Shown piece by piece: positions 35,352 through 43,723 of a stretch of 64,000 nucleotides of DNA (the first letter of the stretch is position 1; the number at the start of each line of letters is the position of its first letter). This DNA comes from Paenibacillus xylanexedens (lineage in GTDB: Bacteria > Bacillota > Bacilli > Paenibacillales > Paenibacillaceae), in the NCBI RefSeq assembly GCF_017874615.1, contig NZ_JAGIKV010000022.1, positions 62,001 through 126,000 on the forward strand. The letters run 5' to 3'. The notes under the pieces are model-generated. The model worked only from the letters and a program-made list of their open reading frames with translations, was not told the DNA's origin and searched no databases. A program made the translations under genes and the position numbers.

Positions 35352-35617
35352 CTGCTTTTCATGAGGATTCAGACATTAGATGAATGAATGTTGGATGGAT
35401 CTGTGGATGGGGATAGATCTTTGGAGATATCTATAGAATTCGGTGAGTAACTTTGTGATCTTTAGGAAGCTTTGTTATCTTAATTCTACGGATTGTGCCA
35501 AGTTAGTAAGATATGAGTTACTACATGAGTTAGCTTCAGAAGCTTGCATCCCCGTTGAACGAGTTAATGAGTGAATATGGTTGTTGCTGAACTGAAGAGT
35601 CGTTGTATAAGGAAAAT

Positions 35618-35658
35618 AGAGAGAGTTCCGTCAGCTATGACAGGACTCTCTCTTTCGT
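35618..35658 (+). terminator. Hairpin terminator
   Basis: AGAGAGTTCCGTCA, loop GCTA, TGACAGGACTCTCT, then CTTTCGTTT. It lies ~270 bp after ohyA; it probably ends that transcript. Confidence 0.65.
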
Positions 35659-35766
35659 TTACTCGTGTACTATCTAAGTCCAACCCATAGCTTTCATCGA
35701 GATTGCCAACTGTCGTCTAAAGAACCTCACAAACCTTATTACTTGAAATTTCGCAGGTTTGAAAAT

Positions 35767-35911
35767 CTAACGAATCGTAGACATCTTATTTGCGCTTTAG
35801 ACATGTTTAAGTAACGAAATATCGTTAAATTGCATTAAATAGCGTGTCTGAGATTCGTTACATTTTCTATGACAGCCAAATCATTGAAATAAGGCTTCGC
35901 AGGTTCGTTAG
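35767..35911. mobile_element. MITE-like inverted-repeat element (145 bp)
   Basis: Bounded by CTAACGA and TCGTTAG, with nested GTAACGAA and TTCGTTAC inside and a central AT-rich part. Flanks share a TTCGCAGGTT direct repeat (at ~35752 and ~35895). No ORF. Confidence 0.45.
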
Positions 35912-36097
35912 AACTGAGCGACCTTCGGAAATTACTACTTATGAGATGCACTCGTTGTCATGTCTTTATTGTCGAGAACCTAGTCCATTCTTTCTTGAAA
36001 CTTAACATATCACTCTTCCATGTTACTCATGCATACTCTTGTGGTTGTTCTTATTATTCTTGGTGTTACTTTTCATTTTTGCGTTGTCACACTTTGC

Positions 36098-36469
36098 CTA
36101 TGTGCGGAAAGTCGTAAATTTCAACATGTGCACAAGCTTGGATAAATGTGCGATATCCTGCTGGACTCCAGAGGTGTCCGTACCTGCCATTGCCTGATTT
36201 GCTCGCAGCGTTCTACGTGTATTCAGCATACCCTCGATCAGTTTCATGACTGTGTTGCGTCCACGATGATCGACAATCATATACTTTTTGCGTGCATCCA
36301 GCTCTACCCATACGATGTTGCTAAATGATGTGAACAGATGCCTGCGGTACAGCTCCATATCGGTCTCATTGTAATGCTCGCCATAAAAGGCATAATATCC
36401 GTGTATGTGCAACTTCTCCGCCAACACTGTGATGAACGGATCATGTTCGAGCATAGCGTTACGTTCCAT
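36098..36469 (-). CDS. Hypothetical protein
   Basis: 123 residues, soluble, rich in His, Tyr and Arg in its first half (HIHGYYAFYGEHYNETDMELYRRH) and with a WVELDARKKYMIVDHRGRNTVMKL strand-turn element that looks structured. I do not recognise a family. GGAGGCGTGAAAC before ATG and good codon usage support a real gene. It stands alone between the ohyA region and the nag operon; no terminator is evident. No function can be suggested. Confidence 0.75.
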   Translation of the reverse strand: MERNAMLEHDPFITVLAEKLHIHGYYAFYGEHYNETDMELYRRHLFTSFSNIVWVELDARKKYMIVDHRGRNTVMKLIEGMLNTRRTLRANQAMAGTDTSGVQQDIAHLSKLVHMLKFTTFRT

Positions 36470-36633
36470 GTTTCACGCCTCCGTTATGCGTGATCCGCAG
36501 ATCCCGTCTTTTTGAGATCTATTTTAACATATTGTGCAAGGTGTTGCCTCTCCACAGATAAAAGCCAAGTTTTAACTCCGAAGACTGATGCATACCAAAT
36601 GAGAGTTATTAACACGATACTAATTCTCTGAAT

Positions 36634-37854
36634 CTAATATGACTCGCCGATCCGTCTGCCCTTCACCCACACACCCTCAATATCCAGCTCCGCATTCAGC
36701 AAAACAATATCTGCCTGTTTTCCTTGAGCCAGGGAACCTGTCCGGTGATCAATGCCCAGCAGGCGTGCCGGGGTCAGACTTGCTGCACGTGATGCAGCGT
36801 TCAGGCTCAAACCCACTTCCTGTACCAGGTAACGGAAACCGCGAATCATCGTCAGTGTGCTTCCCGCCAATGCGCCGCCGTCCTTCAGTCTGGCCTCGCC
36901 ATGCTTCACGATTACGGGTAGGTCGCCGATCTTGTATTCTCCGTCATCCAGTCCCGCAGCAGACATGGCATCTGTAATCAACACGAGTTGATCATCATGT
37001 TGCTTCAGCTGAGCGAGGATTGAGATCGCCGCAGGGTGTACGTGAATACCATCGGCAATCACCTCAGCACTGATGCGTGGATCACTCAGCACGGCTCCGG
37101 CAGCACCCGGCAGCCGGTGATGTAGTGGTGTCATGGCATTGAACGTATGTACTGCATGGTGCAGTCCGGCTTCCACTGCCCGCTCCACCTCTTCATAGGT
37201 CGCATCCGTGTGACCAAGTGCCGCTGTAATTCGTTGTTCTCGCAACCATGAAATGACTTCCAGCGCGCCTTCACGTTCCGGTGCCAGCGTGACTTGACGG
37301 ATTAGGCCGGGATGTTGCTTTTCCCATGCTTCAAGCCAAGATACATCAGGCAGAATGATGTGTTCCGGATTTTGCGCACCAGGCCATTTCGGACTGAAAA
37401 ATGGACCTTCCAGATGTACGCCCTCAAGCTGTGCATATGGCATTTCACCGGAACGGTAGCGGTCCACTTCAGCAAGTACGCTGTCCAGTCGCTCTTTCGG
37501 AGCCGTCATGGAAGTTGCAAGCATCGCTGTTGTTCCTTGCGTACTATGAAAAGAAGAGATCTTGTCCAGCACCTCCGGGCTTGCGTCCATAAAGTCTTCT
37601 CCGTTCCCACCATGCACATGGATATCAATGAACCCAGGCACAATGAGGCCGCGTTCCGGTACAGACAGCGGCAAAGCCTCTCTTCGAATCTGTTCGGGCA
37701 GACCTTCAGGTAACCCAGCATAGAGGATTTTCTCATCCCTCCAAGCTAATACACCGTCTTCCAATATTTCATTTGAAAGGAGCAGCTTGCCCCGAAGAAG
37801 AGAAATATTTTCATCACGCTGGCTCCCAGGTTCATGGCTATTCGCTCCGGTCAT
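36634..37854 (-). CDS. nagA: N-acetylglucosamine-6-phosphate deacetylase
   Basis: About 406 residues, amidohydrolase superfamily. GFIDIHVHGGNGEDFMD carries the HxH metal site, GVHLEGPFFSPKWPGAQ the metal Glu, ITAALGHTDATYEEVERAVEAGLHHAVHTFNAM the further His ligands, and VLITDAMSAAGLDDGEY the catalytic Asp. It converts GlcNAc-6-P to GlcN-6-P plus acetate. The ATG at 37854 overlaps the nagB stop as ATGA with GGGAGG eight bases ahead; an extended frame to 37908 would run into nagB. Third gene of the RpiR-nagB-nagA operon. Confidence 0.96.
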   Translation of the reverse strand: MTGANSHEPGSQRDENISLLRGKLLLSNEILEDGVLAWRDEKILYAGLPEGLPEQIRREALPLSVPERGLIVPGFIDIHVHGGNGEDFMDASPEVLDKISSFHSTQGTTAMLATSMTAPKERLDSVLAEVDRYRSGEMPYAQLEGVHLEGPFFSPKWPGAQNPEHIILPDVSWLEAWEKQHPGLIRQVTLAPEREGALEVISWLREQRITAALGHTDATYEEVERAVEAGLHHAVHTFNAMTPLHHRLPGAAGAVLSDPRISAEVIADGIHVHPAAISILAQLKQHDDQLVLITDAMSAAGLDDGEYKIGDLPVIVKHGEARLKDGGALAGSTLTMIRGFRYLVQEVGLSLNAASRAASLTPARLLGIDHRTGSLAQGKQADIVLLNAELDIEGVWVKGRRIGESY

Positions 37855-38585
37855 CTCACCAGCCTCCCTGCTGCACGGTCCAGCAGTACCACCACATTTG
37901 GATGACATTGCAAAAGCGATGCAGGACAGGCCGTTGTGATTGGGCCCGTAAAAGCTTCGCGAATAATCTCGGCTTTTTCCTCGCCACGGGCAATGAGCAG
38001 AATCTGTTTGGCTTTCAGAATGGTACCGACACCCATTGTAATCGCCTGAGCCGGAACCTCCTCAAGGCTGTCAAAGAAGCGTGCGTTTGCCTTTCGCGTT
38101 TCGTCTTTCAGATCCACGACATGCGTTCGTCCTGTAAGTTCAGTTCCTGGTTCATTGAAGCCAATATGACCATTATGTCCGATGCCCAGCAGTTGAAGGT
38201 CTACCGGTCCACGATCGTCCAGCCTTTGTTCATAGGAATTACATTCCTGTTCCAGATCTGCAGCCTGACCATCAGGCACAAGCGTTCTGGCAAGATCCAT
38301 ATCGATATGATTGAATAATTGTTCGTTCATGAAACTGCGGTAACTTTCACGATGTTCTGTTGGAAGTCCGACATACTCATCGAGATTAAAAGAAGAAGCC
38401 TGTGAGAAGCTGACAAGCCCCTTCTGATATAACGTGATAAGCTGTTTATATATGCCTACAGGAGAACTTCCTGTCGCAAGCCCCAGTACAGCCCGTGGTT
38501 TGGTCTGCAACAAGCTGGCAATGAGGCCAGCACCTGTGGCGTTCAAATCTTCTTCATTTTCAAAAATTCGTATATTCATCTTCAT
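37851..38585 (-). CDS. nagB: Glucosamine-6-phosphate deaminase
   Basis: A 244-residue NagB: AVLGLATGSSPVGIYKQLI (phosphate loop), SFNLDEYVGLP (catalytic Asp), LLGIGHNGHIGFNEPGTEL (active-site His and Glu) and TMGVGTILKAKQILLIARGEEKAEII. It turns GlcN-6-P into fructose-6-P and ammonia in the cytosol. The length is usual for the monomeric Bacillus type. Translation is coupled on both sides: GGAGGTG inside the end of the regulator gene drives it, and it overlaps nagA by 4 bp. Confidence 0.97.
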   Translation of the reverse strand: MKMNIRIFENEEDLNATGAGLIASLLQTKPRAVLGLATGSSPVGIYKQLITLYQKGLVSFSQASSFNLDEYVGLPTEHRESYRSFMNEQLFNHIDMDLARTLVPDGQAADLEQECNSYEQRLDDRGPVDLQLLGIGHNGHIGFNEPGTELTGRTHVVDLKDETRKANARFFDSLEEVPAQAITMGVGTILKAKQILLIARGEEKAEIIREAFTGPITTACPASLLQCHPNVVVLLDRAAGRLVR

Positions 38586-38588
38586 CTG

Positions 38589-39452
38589 TCAGGCACCTCC
38601 GTTGTGTTGGACTCGATAAGATTGCACATTATGATAGGATTGTTCCAGTCTGGGGATAAAACGGTCGAAGTCGGCACTTACCATGCCTGTGAACAAAATA
38701 TCGACCACATGCAGGAGTGCAATACGGGAAGCCATATCTCCACGCCTCATGCCTTCTTCCAGAGAGGACGTAAAGAGTGGGATATCGGATACAGTTGCAA
38801 GCTTGTTGCTGCCATAGGAAGTCAGTGAAATCGTAGAAGCTCCGGCCTGTTTGGCACAATGCAGGGCATCGATGGTCTCTGGTGTTTCGCCTGAATAGGA
38901 TACGGCCATCGCCACATCTCCCTCTGCGAGCGAAGATGCGGATGTAATCTGCATGTGTGAGTCGGAGAAAGCCGTACAGCTTTTGCCGATCCGCACCAAT
39001 TTCTGATAGAAATCCTGTGTAACAATCGACGAGGTCGCCACACCGTACAGATCGACGCGGCGAGCCTGGCACAATAATTGAACGGTTTGCTCCAATCTGC
39101 CCAAATCCAGCAAACGGGTGGTATCTGAAATAGACGCGAGGTGGTTGGCTTCGATAGCTTCAACAATTTTGGATAGGGAATTGCCCGCTACAATATCCTG
39201 ATACGCCGTTTCATCAGATGCGTGGGATAATTCTGCGGCGAGCTTCATTTTGAAATCGGGAAAACCTTTGAAATGAAACGACTTGCAAAAGCGGGTCACC
39301 GTCGCCGCACTTGTGCCACTCTGCTCTGCCAGATGACTAATCGTCCAGCCGGGAATGTCCGATGGAGATTGCATAATGACTTCGGCGATACGTCGCTCCT
39401 GAGACGGAAGGTTATTCAGTTCTTGCTGCAACGCACGTAATATGGCTGCCAT
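38589..39452 (-). CDS. MurR/RpiR family regulator (likely GlcNAc-6-P/GlcN-6-P responsive)
   Basis: A 287-residue regulator with the N-terminal RpiR HTH (AEVIMQSPSDIPGWTISHLAEQSGTSAATVTRFCKSFHFKGFPDFKMKLAAEL) and a C-terminal SIS sugar-phosphate domain (~105-245: RRVDLYGVATSSIVTQDFYQKLVRIGK, VAMAVSYSGETPETIDALHCAKQAGASTISLTSYGSNKLA). It leads the operon with nagB and nagA, so an amino-sugar phosphate is the likely effector. GAGGTCCTT precedes ATG. Two direct repeats downstream of its own promoter suggest autoregulation. Confidence 0.92.
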   Translation of the reverse strand: MAAILRALQQELNNLPSQERRIAEVIMQSPSDIPGWTISHLAEQSGTSAATVTRFCKSFHFKGFPDFKMKLAAELSHASDETAYQDIVAGNSLSKIVEAIEANHLASISDTTRLLDLGRLEQTVQLLCQARRVDLYGVATSSIVTQDFYQKLVRIGKSCTAFSDSHMQITSASSLAEGDVAMAVSYSGETPETIDALHCAKQAGASTISLTSYGSNKLATVSDIPLFTSSLEEGMRRGDMASRIALLHVVDILFTGMVSADFDRFIPRLEQSYHNVQSYRVQHNGGA

Positions 39453-39469
39453 AAGGACCTCGCTTTATG

Positions 39470-39516
39470 AAAATTATTTTTATTTATTTTTAATAAATTA
39501 AGAAAATCATTTTTAT
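39470..39516. promoter_or_regulatory. Two direct repeats, candidate RpiR operators
   Basis: GAAAATTATTTTTAT (39470-39484) and GAAAATCATTTTTAT (39502-39516), 32 bp apart, about three helical turns. Each is a near-palindrome of the GAAAATnATTTTc kind seen for RpiR-family sites. Confidence 0.5.
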
Positions 39517-39522
39517 AACTTC

Positions 39523-39551
39523 ATTTTAATCAAGACCATCCTGCAAATCAA
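39523..39551 (-). promoter_or_regulatory. Sigma-A-type promoter of the RpiR-nagBA operon
   Basis: Minus-strand TTGATT, 17-bp spacer, TAAAAT. The predicted start (~39516) falls at the edge of the operator-like repeats, as expected for repression. Confidence 0.55.
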
Positions 39552-39598
39552 GAGGAATTTAACATGACTTTTGCAATATCAAAAGAAGGAGCAATTCA

Positions 39599-39946
39599 AT
39601 GAATAAAAGACAACGGAGAAAGTTCATTCCTTCCACCTGGATTATGGCTACCAAACAAACAGAAGCACATGCCTATTATGCCCTCTATGCTATCGATTGG
39701 AAACGCGGAGGTAGACTGAGTTGGGAAGGCTGGAATCAGCTCGAAGACCTGCTGCAATTTCATATTCCGATCAAACGAAAAGCCGGAGGCCGGAAATCTT
39801 CTTCCCAGCCTGCCGCCAAAATAGCAAAAAGAGCGCTCCATCTTCATCTGAACGAAGCACAATTCGAGGAATTGGAGCAGCTCTTTTATCAGCCATTTTC
39901 GAAGAAAAGATGGAGGATGTTCATTCAAATGAATAGGAATCAATAA
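39599..39946 (+). CDS. Hypothetical basic protein
   Basis: 115 residues, strongly basic (start MNKRQRRKF; KRKAGGRKSS in the middle), with amphipathic helical stretches (WEGWNQLEDLLQFHIPI; LHLNEAQFEELEQLFYQPF). No membrane segment and no recognised family. AAGGAG seven bases upstream of ATG supports the gene. It is divergent from the nag operon. A nucleic-acid-binding role would be guesswork. Confidence 0.7.
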   Translation: MNKRQRRKFIPSTWIMATKQTEAHAYYALYAIDWKRGGRLSWEGWNQLEDLLQFHIPIKRKAGGRKSSSQPAAKIAKRALHLHLNEAQFEELEQLFYQPFSKKRWRMFIQMNRNQ

Positions 39947-39986
39947 GTGATATGAATTCGGTTGTTTCATTTTTTCACGTTAAAAC

Positions 39987-40034
39987 AAAAAAAGCCTCTT
40001 CCCTTCTTTGGATAAAAGAATAGGAAAGACTTTC
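39987..40034 (-). terminator. Terminator of the DUF4303 gene
   Basis: Minus-strand AAAGTCTTTCCTATTCTTT and AAAGAAGGGAAGAGGCTTTTTTT pair with small bulges; the T-run has seven bases. A very similar hairpin ends gerE. Confidence 0.8.
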
Positions 40035-40087
40035 GCGGTACAACGATTCAATTCATTTTGATTCAATTTAACTCAAGTTAACTCGTT

Positions 40088-40627
40088 CTAACTGATGCCA
40101 TCATATCGTTTTAAAAACTTGCTGGCTAAGCTGGGGACAGTCATTTGATGAACCGATTGATTTTCAATCTCCTCCGCCAGATCGTCATCTGTTAGAGAAA
40201 CAAAGAACGTAATATCTGCTTTGGCTTGTCCATATCGAGCAAAAACGTCATCCGCTGTCTCATTCACGACTTTGGAGATGATTCGCATGATCTCATCCTT
40301 ATACTTCTGGACCTCTTCTGTTGCATACAACAATCGGCTGATGTGGTTAAAGTGCGTATCCTCGCCATACCGATATTCGGAGCAGCCCCATCTGTAATAG
40401 ATCTCGTCCTCCTCACTATCACATAGCCCTTGCTCTTTCATACTCACAATATGCCCAGCAAGGGATTCCTCTGTATTTACCGCCAAAAACAGGGTAACCC
40501 AATCACTGTCCGTTCCAAAAGCACAAGCATATACTTTTTCATGCTGCACCTTAGCCAGCGTTTGTTCCAGATCGGGTAGAAACCCCGCACGAAAATGGTC
40601 TTCGAATTCATTTAAAAAGCGATCCAT
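40088..40627 (-). CDS. DUF4303 domain protein
   Basis: 179 residues. KVYACAFGTDSDWVTLFLAVNTEESL, EIYYRWGCSEYRYG and ATEEVQKYKDEIMRIISKVVNETADDVF match the DUF4303 layout, a cytoplasmic alpha/beta family sometimes found as immunity proteins for polymorphic toxins. No toxin gene is beside it here, so such a role is not supported by context. It has its own terminator. Function unknown. Confidence 0.78.
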   Translation of the reverse strand: MDRFLNEFEDHFRAGFLPDLEQTLAKVQHEKVYACAFGTDSDWVTLFLAVNTEESLAGHIVSMKEQGLCDSEEDEIYYRWGCSEYRYGEDTHFNHISRLLYATEEVQKYKDEIMRIISKVVNETADDVFARYGQAKADITFFVSLTDDDLAEEIENQSVHQMTVPSLASKFLKRYDGIS

Positions 40628-40815
40628 TCAGCTCATCCTTTCATTTTCAATGCAGTTTAAGATTCAAATGTCTTTTCAAACCATTGATTCGGGCCGAAAC
40701 GGTTAACGAGATATTCATTTCCCCGCCCTGTTGCTATATAGGTCTCTCGATAACTACAAGGTACCACATAATTACAATTAACGCGCTCACTTCCTGCATC
40801 CTTAAACAACTATGG

Positions 40816-40821
40816 TATAAT
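40816..40821 (+). promoter_or_regulatory. Extended -10 promoter of the broken small gene
   Basis: TATGGTATAAT: a TGn extended -10 with a perfect TATAAT, 33 bp before the ATG at 40854. No good -35. Confidence 0.5.
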
Positions 40822-40853
40822 AAAAATACGACTATCCAAGTGAGGTGACGCCG

Positions 40854-41147
40854 ATGAAATGGGGAGAGATTACTGAATTACACCCAGATCGTTTTGTGCT
40901 TGTGGAAGCAATCAAGGCAAGCTCCAGCAACCGTGTCCGTCAACTAGAGGATATAGCTGTTATTCAAAACTATGATAATCCTCAAGAAGCCTGAAGCGGT
41001 TATAAAGAATTGCACAAGCTCCATCCGACACGCGAGTTATATGTATTTCATACGAGCAGAAGCGATGTTGAGGTTGTAGAAGAATTTTTTTCAGGAGCCT
41101 CATGTAAAGTCGACTTTGAATTAATGGATGTTCAATACTCAACATAA
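40854..41147 (+). pseudogene. Small conserved hypothetical gene interrupted by a nonsense codon
   Basis: 97 codons from ATG to TAA in one frame with a single internal TGA at 40992-40994 (codon 47). The first half reads MKWGEITELHPDRFVLVEA and the second half SGYKELHKLHPTRELYVFH; together they fit a family of small Bacillus/Clostridium proteins that starts with WGEI..P..FVL.EA and ends ..RE.YV.HT. Promoter (TATAAT), ribosome site (GAGGTG, six bases) and a strong terminator are all intact, so the mutation looks recent; a Trp codon TGG changed to TGA is the simplest explanation. A sequencing error or a recoding event cannot be excluded. The function of the family is unknown to me. Confidence 0.75.
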
Positions 41148-41197
41148 GCCATGTAATGATAACCTTTGATGGTTGTCGTTACGTGGCTTATTTTTGT
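41146..41197 (+). terminator. Terminator of the broken small gene
   Basis: AAGCCATGTAATGATAACC, loop TTTGAT, GGTTGTCGTTACGTGGCTT, then ATTTTT. Stem starts within the stop codon. Confidence 0.9.
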
Positions 41198-41265
41198 ACA
41201 CCATGGTTGGGTGACTCAATCCCAGAACAGCGGATCATCTGATGTAATAAACTATAATCAACAGC

Positions 41266-41313
41266 AAAAAAGCCTTGCCCCATTCTTCATGACAAAGAAT
41301 AGAGAAAGGCTTT
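41266..41313 (-). terminator. Terminator of gerE
   Basis: Minus-strand AAAGCCTTTCTCTATTCTTT pairs with AAGAATGGGGCAAGGCTT and is followed by TTTT. It lies 35 bp after gerE. Confidence 0.85.
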
Positions 41314-41347
41314 CATGCTGCTACTTAATCCTAACTGTAATCCGCAA

Positions 41348-41572
41348 CTAAATCTTCAGCTCTCCAAGCTTAATCAGCTCGACAACTGCCTGCGAACGAC
41401 CCTTAACATTGAGTTTCTGCATCACATTCGAAATATGGTTACGCACCGTTTTCTCGCTGATGAATAACTGCCCTGCGATGTCACGCGTTGTTTTGTCTTG
41501 AACCAGTAATTCGAATACTTCGCGTTCACGGTGGGTCAACAAAAATTTGCTTTTATGATCGATACCCTTCAA
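41348..41572 (-). CDS. gerE: Spore-stage transcription regulator GerE
   Basis: A 74-residue stand-alone LuxR/GerE HTH protein, the normal GerE length. LLTHREREVFELLVQDKTTRDIAGQLFISEKTVRNHISNVMQKLNVKGRSQAVVELIKLGEL is nearly the same as Bacillus GerE. In the mother cell GerE acts with sigma-K to switch on late coat genes. The start is TTG, with AGGAGGGGTGAACA ahead. Monocistronic with a terminator. This gene is the clearest evidence that the organism forms endospores. Confidence 0.97.
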   Translation of the reverse strand: MKGIDHKSKFLLTHREREVFELLVQDKTTRDIAGQLFISEKTVRNHISNVMQKLNVKGRSQAVVELIKLGELKI

Positions 41573-41744
41573 TGTTCACCCCTCCTTGCTCGGGTTGTGT
41601 TGGTGTAACAAGGTTAAGGGGATACAGTCAACTCATCTTATGTCAGGTCAAGGGCGTTGGTTCAGTTTTATAAGAAAAATGGGCAGTAATTTGCATACAT
41701 CGCTCTAAAATAGTTGGTGCATCGTTCATAAACTTATGTATTAA

Positions 41745-42665
41745 TCAATTATTGTTATTCCAAGCCCTTTCGGTATAACTCCAGCACCTAAAAAACTCTT
41801 TCTCATCAATTATTGAATGATAAACAGGTTCAAGAAAAGAAACAAGAGCATCCATCACATCCTGAAATGCAAGTTGCTCTTCAACCCCTAAACGACGCAG
41901 AAAAGCCTGCCACTGTTTTGTCCGACCTTTATTTCCAGCAAATTCTTCATGAAACAGAGGATGCTCTTTTTCAAATATTGTACCACGTTGTTGAAAGGTT
42001 TCGGACACTGCCTCGTAAAGAATTCGACCATCAAAGTTGTTCGTTGTTAACAGCGTATAAATATCATAAAAATCCTTCATTCGACTATTCATTACAGATA
42101 ATGTAATCATGGCTTCAAATTTTTCTGAAATGACGGATTCCTTCGAGTAGGCTTGCACTTGTGGTGCTGCCATATCAAGTAGAACAGGATATTCAATAAG
42201 CTGCGGCTTAGGGACCACCACATCGCCAAATCCGATATCAAACTGCAAACTTTTTCTCATCCGCCCTAAAAGAACAGTTACTTTAATTCTTACGCCCTCA
42301 TAATCAGCATCTTCTTTAATTCTCTCCGTTGTCAGTTCATCCAACTGAAATACAATACCATCCGTGGGAACAGCTATTGAGCAAATGGAGACAAACAACT
42401 CTCTTAATAAATCCAGTTCATTAGCAATCTGTCTGGCGAGAAAATCAACGTCTTTGGTTGGACGTGCCTTGAATCGAGTTTGTGAGAACAGAAACAACCC
42501 GCCCTTTAAAATGAATTTATCCCTGTACTCAGAAATGGATAAACGATATAAGAATCGCTCCTGAAAATAAAGCAACAGCAAGGTATCAAATGCTTTTCCT
42601 GATTTTTTTGCTATATTTTTCAAACGTTCAGAAACAGAGGCGGGGATATTTTTAATTTCACTCAT
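41745..42665 (-). CDS. AbiEii/AbiGii family nucleotidyltransferase toxin
   Basis: A 306-residue type IV TA toxin. FILKGGLFLFSQTRFKARPTKDVDFLAR contains the nucleotidyltransferase GG..(S/T)..R.T.D.D motif with both catalytic Asp; the later LQFDIGFGDVVVPKP supplies the third acidic residue and SKESVISEKFEAMITLSVMNSRMKDFYDIYTLL is the conserved KxxDxYDL-like helix. Such enzymes transfer nucleotides (to tRNA in studied relatives) and stop growth, giving abortive phage infection. The ATG shares one base with the antitoxin stop. Base composition is more AT-rich than the neighbours, suggesting transfer. Confidence 0.93.
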   Translation of the reverse strand: MSEIKNIPASVSERLKNIAKKSGKAFDTLLLLYFQERFLYRLSISEYRDKFILKGGLFLFSQTRFKARPTKDVDFLARQIANELDLLRELFVSICSIAVPTDGIVFQLDELTTERIKEDADYEGVRIKVTVLLGRMRKSLQFDIGFGDVVVPKPQLIEYPVLLDMAAPQVQAYSKESVISEKFEAMITLSVMNSRMKDFYDIYTLLTTNNFDGRILYEAVSETFQQRGTIFEKEHPLFHEEFAGNKGRTKQWQAFLRRLGVEEQLAFQDVMDALVSFLEPVYHSIIDEKEFFRCWSYTERAWNNNN

Positions 42666-43273
42666 CAGATCAGCACCTCCAGATACTTTTGCAAAACCGT
42701 TCGAATTCGTAGCTTATCAGCGTAGGAGACAAGCCTTGTTATATTCTTGTAGGGGGATTGAAGATAATTCCTCAGCCCTTCCTTCATCAAATCAATTCCA
42801 ATCTTCTCACGATACCTCACCATATCACAAATTGTTTTCTCACGATCATAAATTTTAACTGCCGAGCCATCGATACAGACTTCATCAATTCCAATTTTGT
42901 ATTGAACATCTGCCAAATAGATTACTTTAATAGGAGGATAGTCTGGAAGCTTGGGCTTTTTACCGCCACGATGAATAGCAATCTGATATTCCCATGGATT
43001 GTAAGTTGTCAGTTCATAGAAGGAGAGCGCAGAGAGAAGACATATCACCCCTTTGGGAACAAGTTTGGATACCTCAACCATTTCATTGGGCGGTTCATTA
43101 AATTGACCAGACTGTCGGTAAATCCCCTGCTTTACCCGTTCAATTTCACCAGCGGACTCCAGCTTTTTTATGTAGTAAGGAGATACGCCTGCTTCTATAA
43201 AATCTTTTGTTCGAGCAAAACCATGCTGTTCTTCAAATACTCGCATTGCAGCAACTACAATTTTCTCGTTCAT
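42665..43273 (-). CDS. AbiEi family antitoxin / transcriptional regulator
   Basis: 202 residues: an N-terminal winged helix (ALRVFEEQHGFARTKDFIEAGVSPYYIKKLESAGEIERVKQGIYR, after IVVA) and a C-terminal AbiEi domain (GVICLLSALSFYELTTYNPWEYQIAIHRGGKKPKL, VKIYDREKTICDMVRYREKIGIDLMKEGLRNYL). In type IV systems the antitoxin represses the operon and counteracts the enzyme without direct binding. Start chosen at ATG 43273 (GGTGAG upstream); the longer frame to 43315 has no better site. Directly coupled to the toxin gene. Confidence 0.92.
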   Translation of the reverse strand: MNEKIVVAAMRVFEEQHGFARTKDFIEAGVSPYYIKKLESAGEIERVKQGIYRQSGQFNEPPNEMVEVSKLVPKGVICLLSALSFYELTTYNPWEYQIAIHRGGKKPKLPDYPPIKVIYLADVQYKIGIDEVCIDGSAVKIYDREKTICDMVRYREKIGIDLMKEGLRNYLQSPYKNITRLVSYADKLRIRTVLQKYLEVLI

Positions 43274-43723
43274 ACACTCACCACCATTCACATTTGAAAG
43301 AAAAAGGGCGTGCATTTCTTTCTTTATCTGGATCTGTTCAGAATTTTCTTTCCAAATTCATTCTAATCCATAACTATTCCATACCCTAATTTCAATCCCC
43401 TTTATTATTCACTAAAAACTCTGCACTTAGACGTAAGAGCAGAGCATAATCCTTTTTAGAAGCACAAGAATATTAGATGGCACTTCATTTTGTTGTCTGT
43501 ATGGAAGACAAATATTCTGAGTTTATTGAAAGAAACATTCAAAGTAAATGCTGTGCTTGTAGTAGGAAGTGTTACCTCTGCAGATGCTGGAATGAGGAAG
43601 TTAGCAACATATTTAACAGAACATGCAGAAACATTATGTATTAGAGATCATGTAAAACAAACATGCCCCTGCAGCGGATGTTACCATCTGCGCAAAGGCA
43701 CACTTGTTCATCTGTCTTAAGAA
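43274..43723. other. AT-rich region upstream of abiE
   Basis: 450 bp holding the abiE promoter region (not resolved), a small possible hairpin CTCTGC..GCAGAG near 43421-43446, and a possible broken small gene (43477-43720). Confidence 0.5.
43477..43720 (+). pseudogene. Possible frameshifted small gene
   Basis: Two overlapping frames look like one protein split by a shift: from ATG 43477 the first ~23 codons (MALHFVVCMEDKYSEFIERN) are protein-like, then a +1 frame open to 43720 continues with VNAVLVVGSVTSADAGMRKL and CPCSGCYHLRKGT. The ribosome site is weak and I recognise no family. It may equally be chance; confidence is low. Confidence 0.2.

Larger units (their letters stand above)
35352..36097. 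other. Intergenic region with terminator and MITE-like element
   Basis: 746 bp without a supported gene. It contains a hairpin at 35618-35658 and a 145-bp inverted-repeat element (35767-35911); the remainder is AT-rich with no clear signal. Confidence 0.65.
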
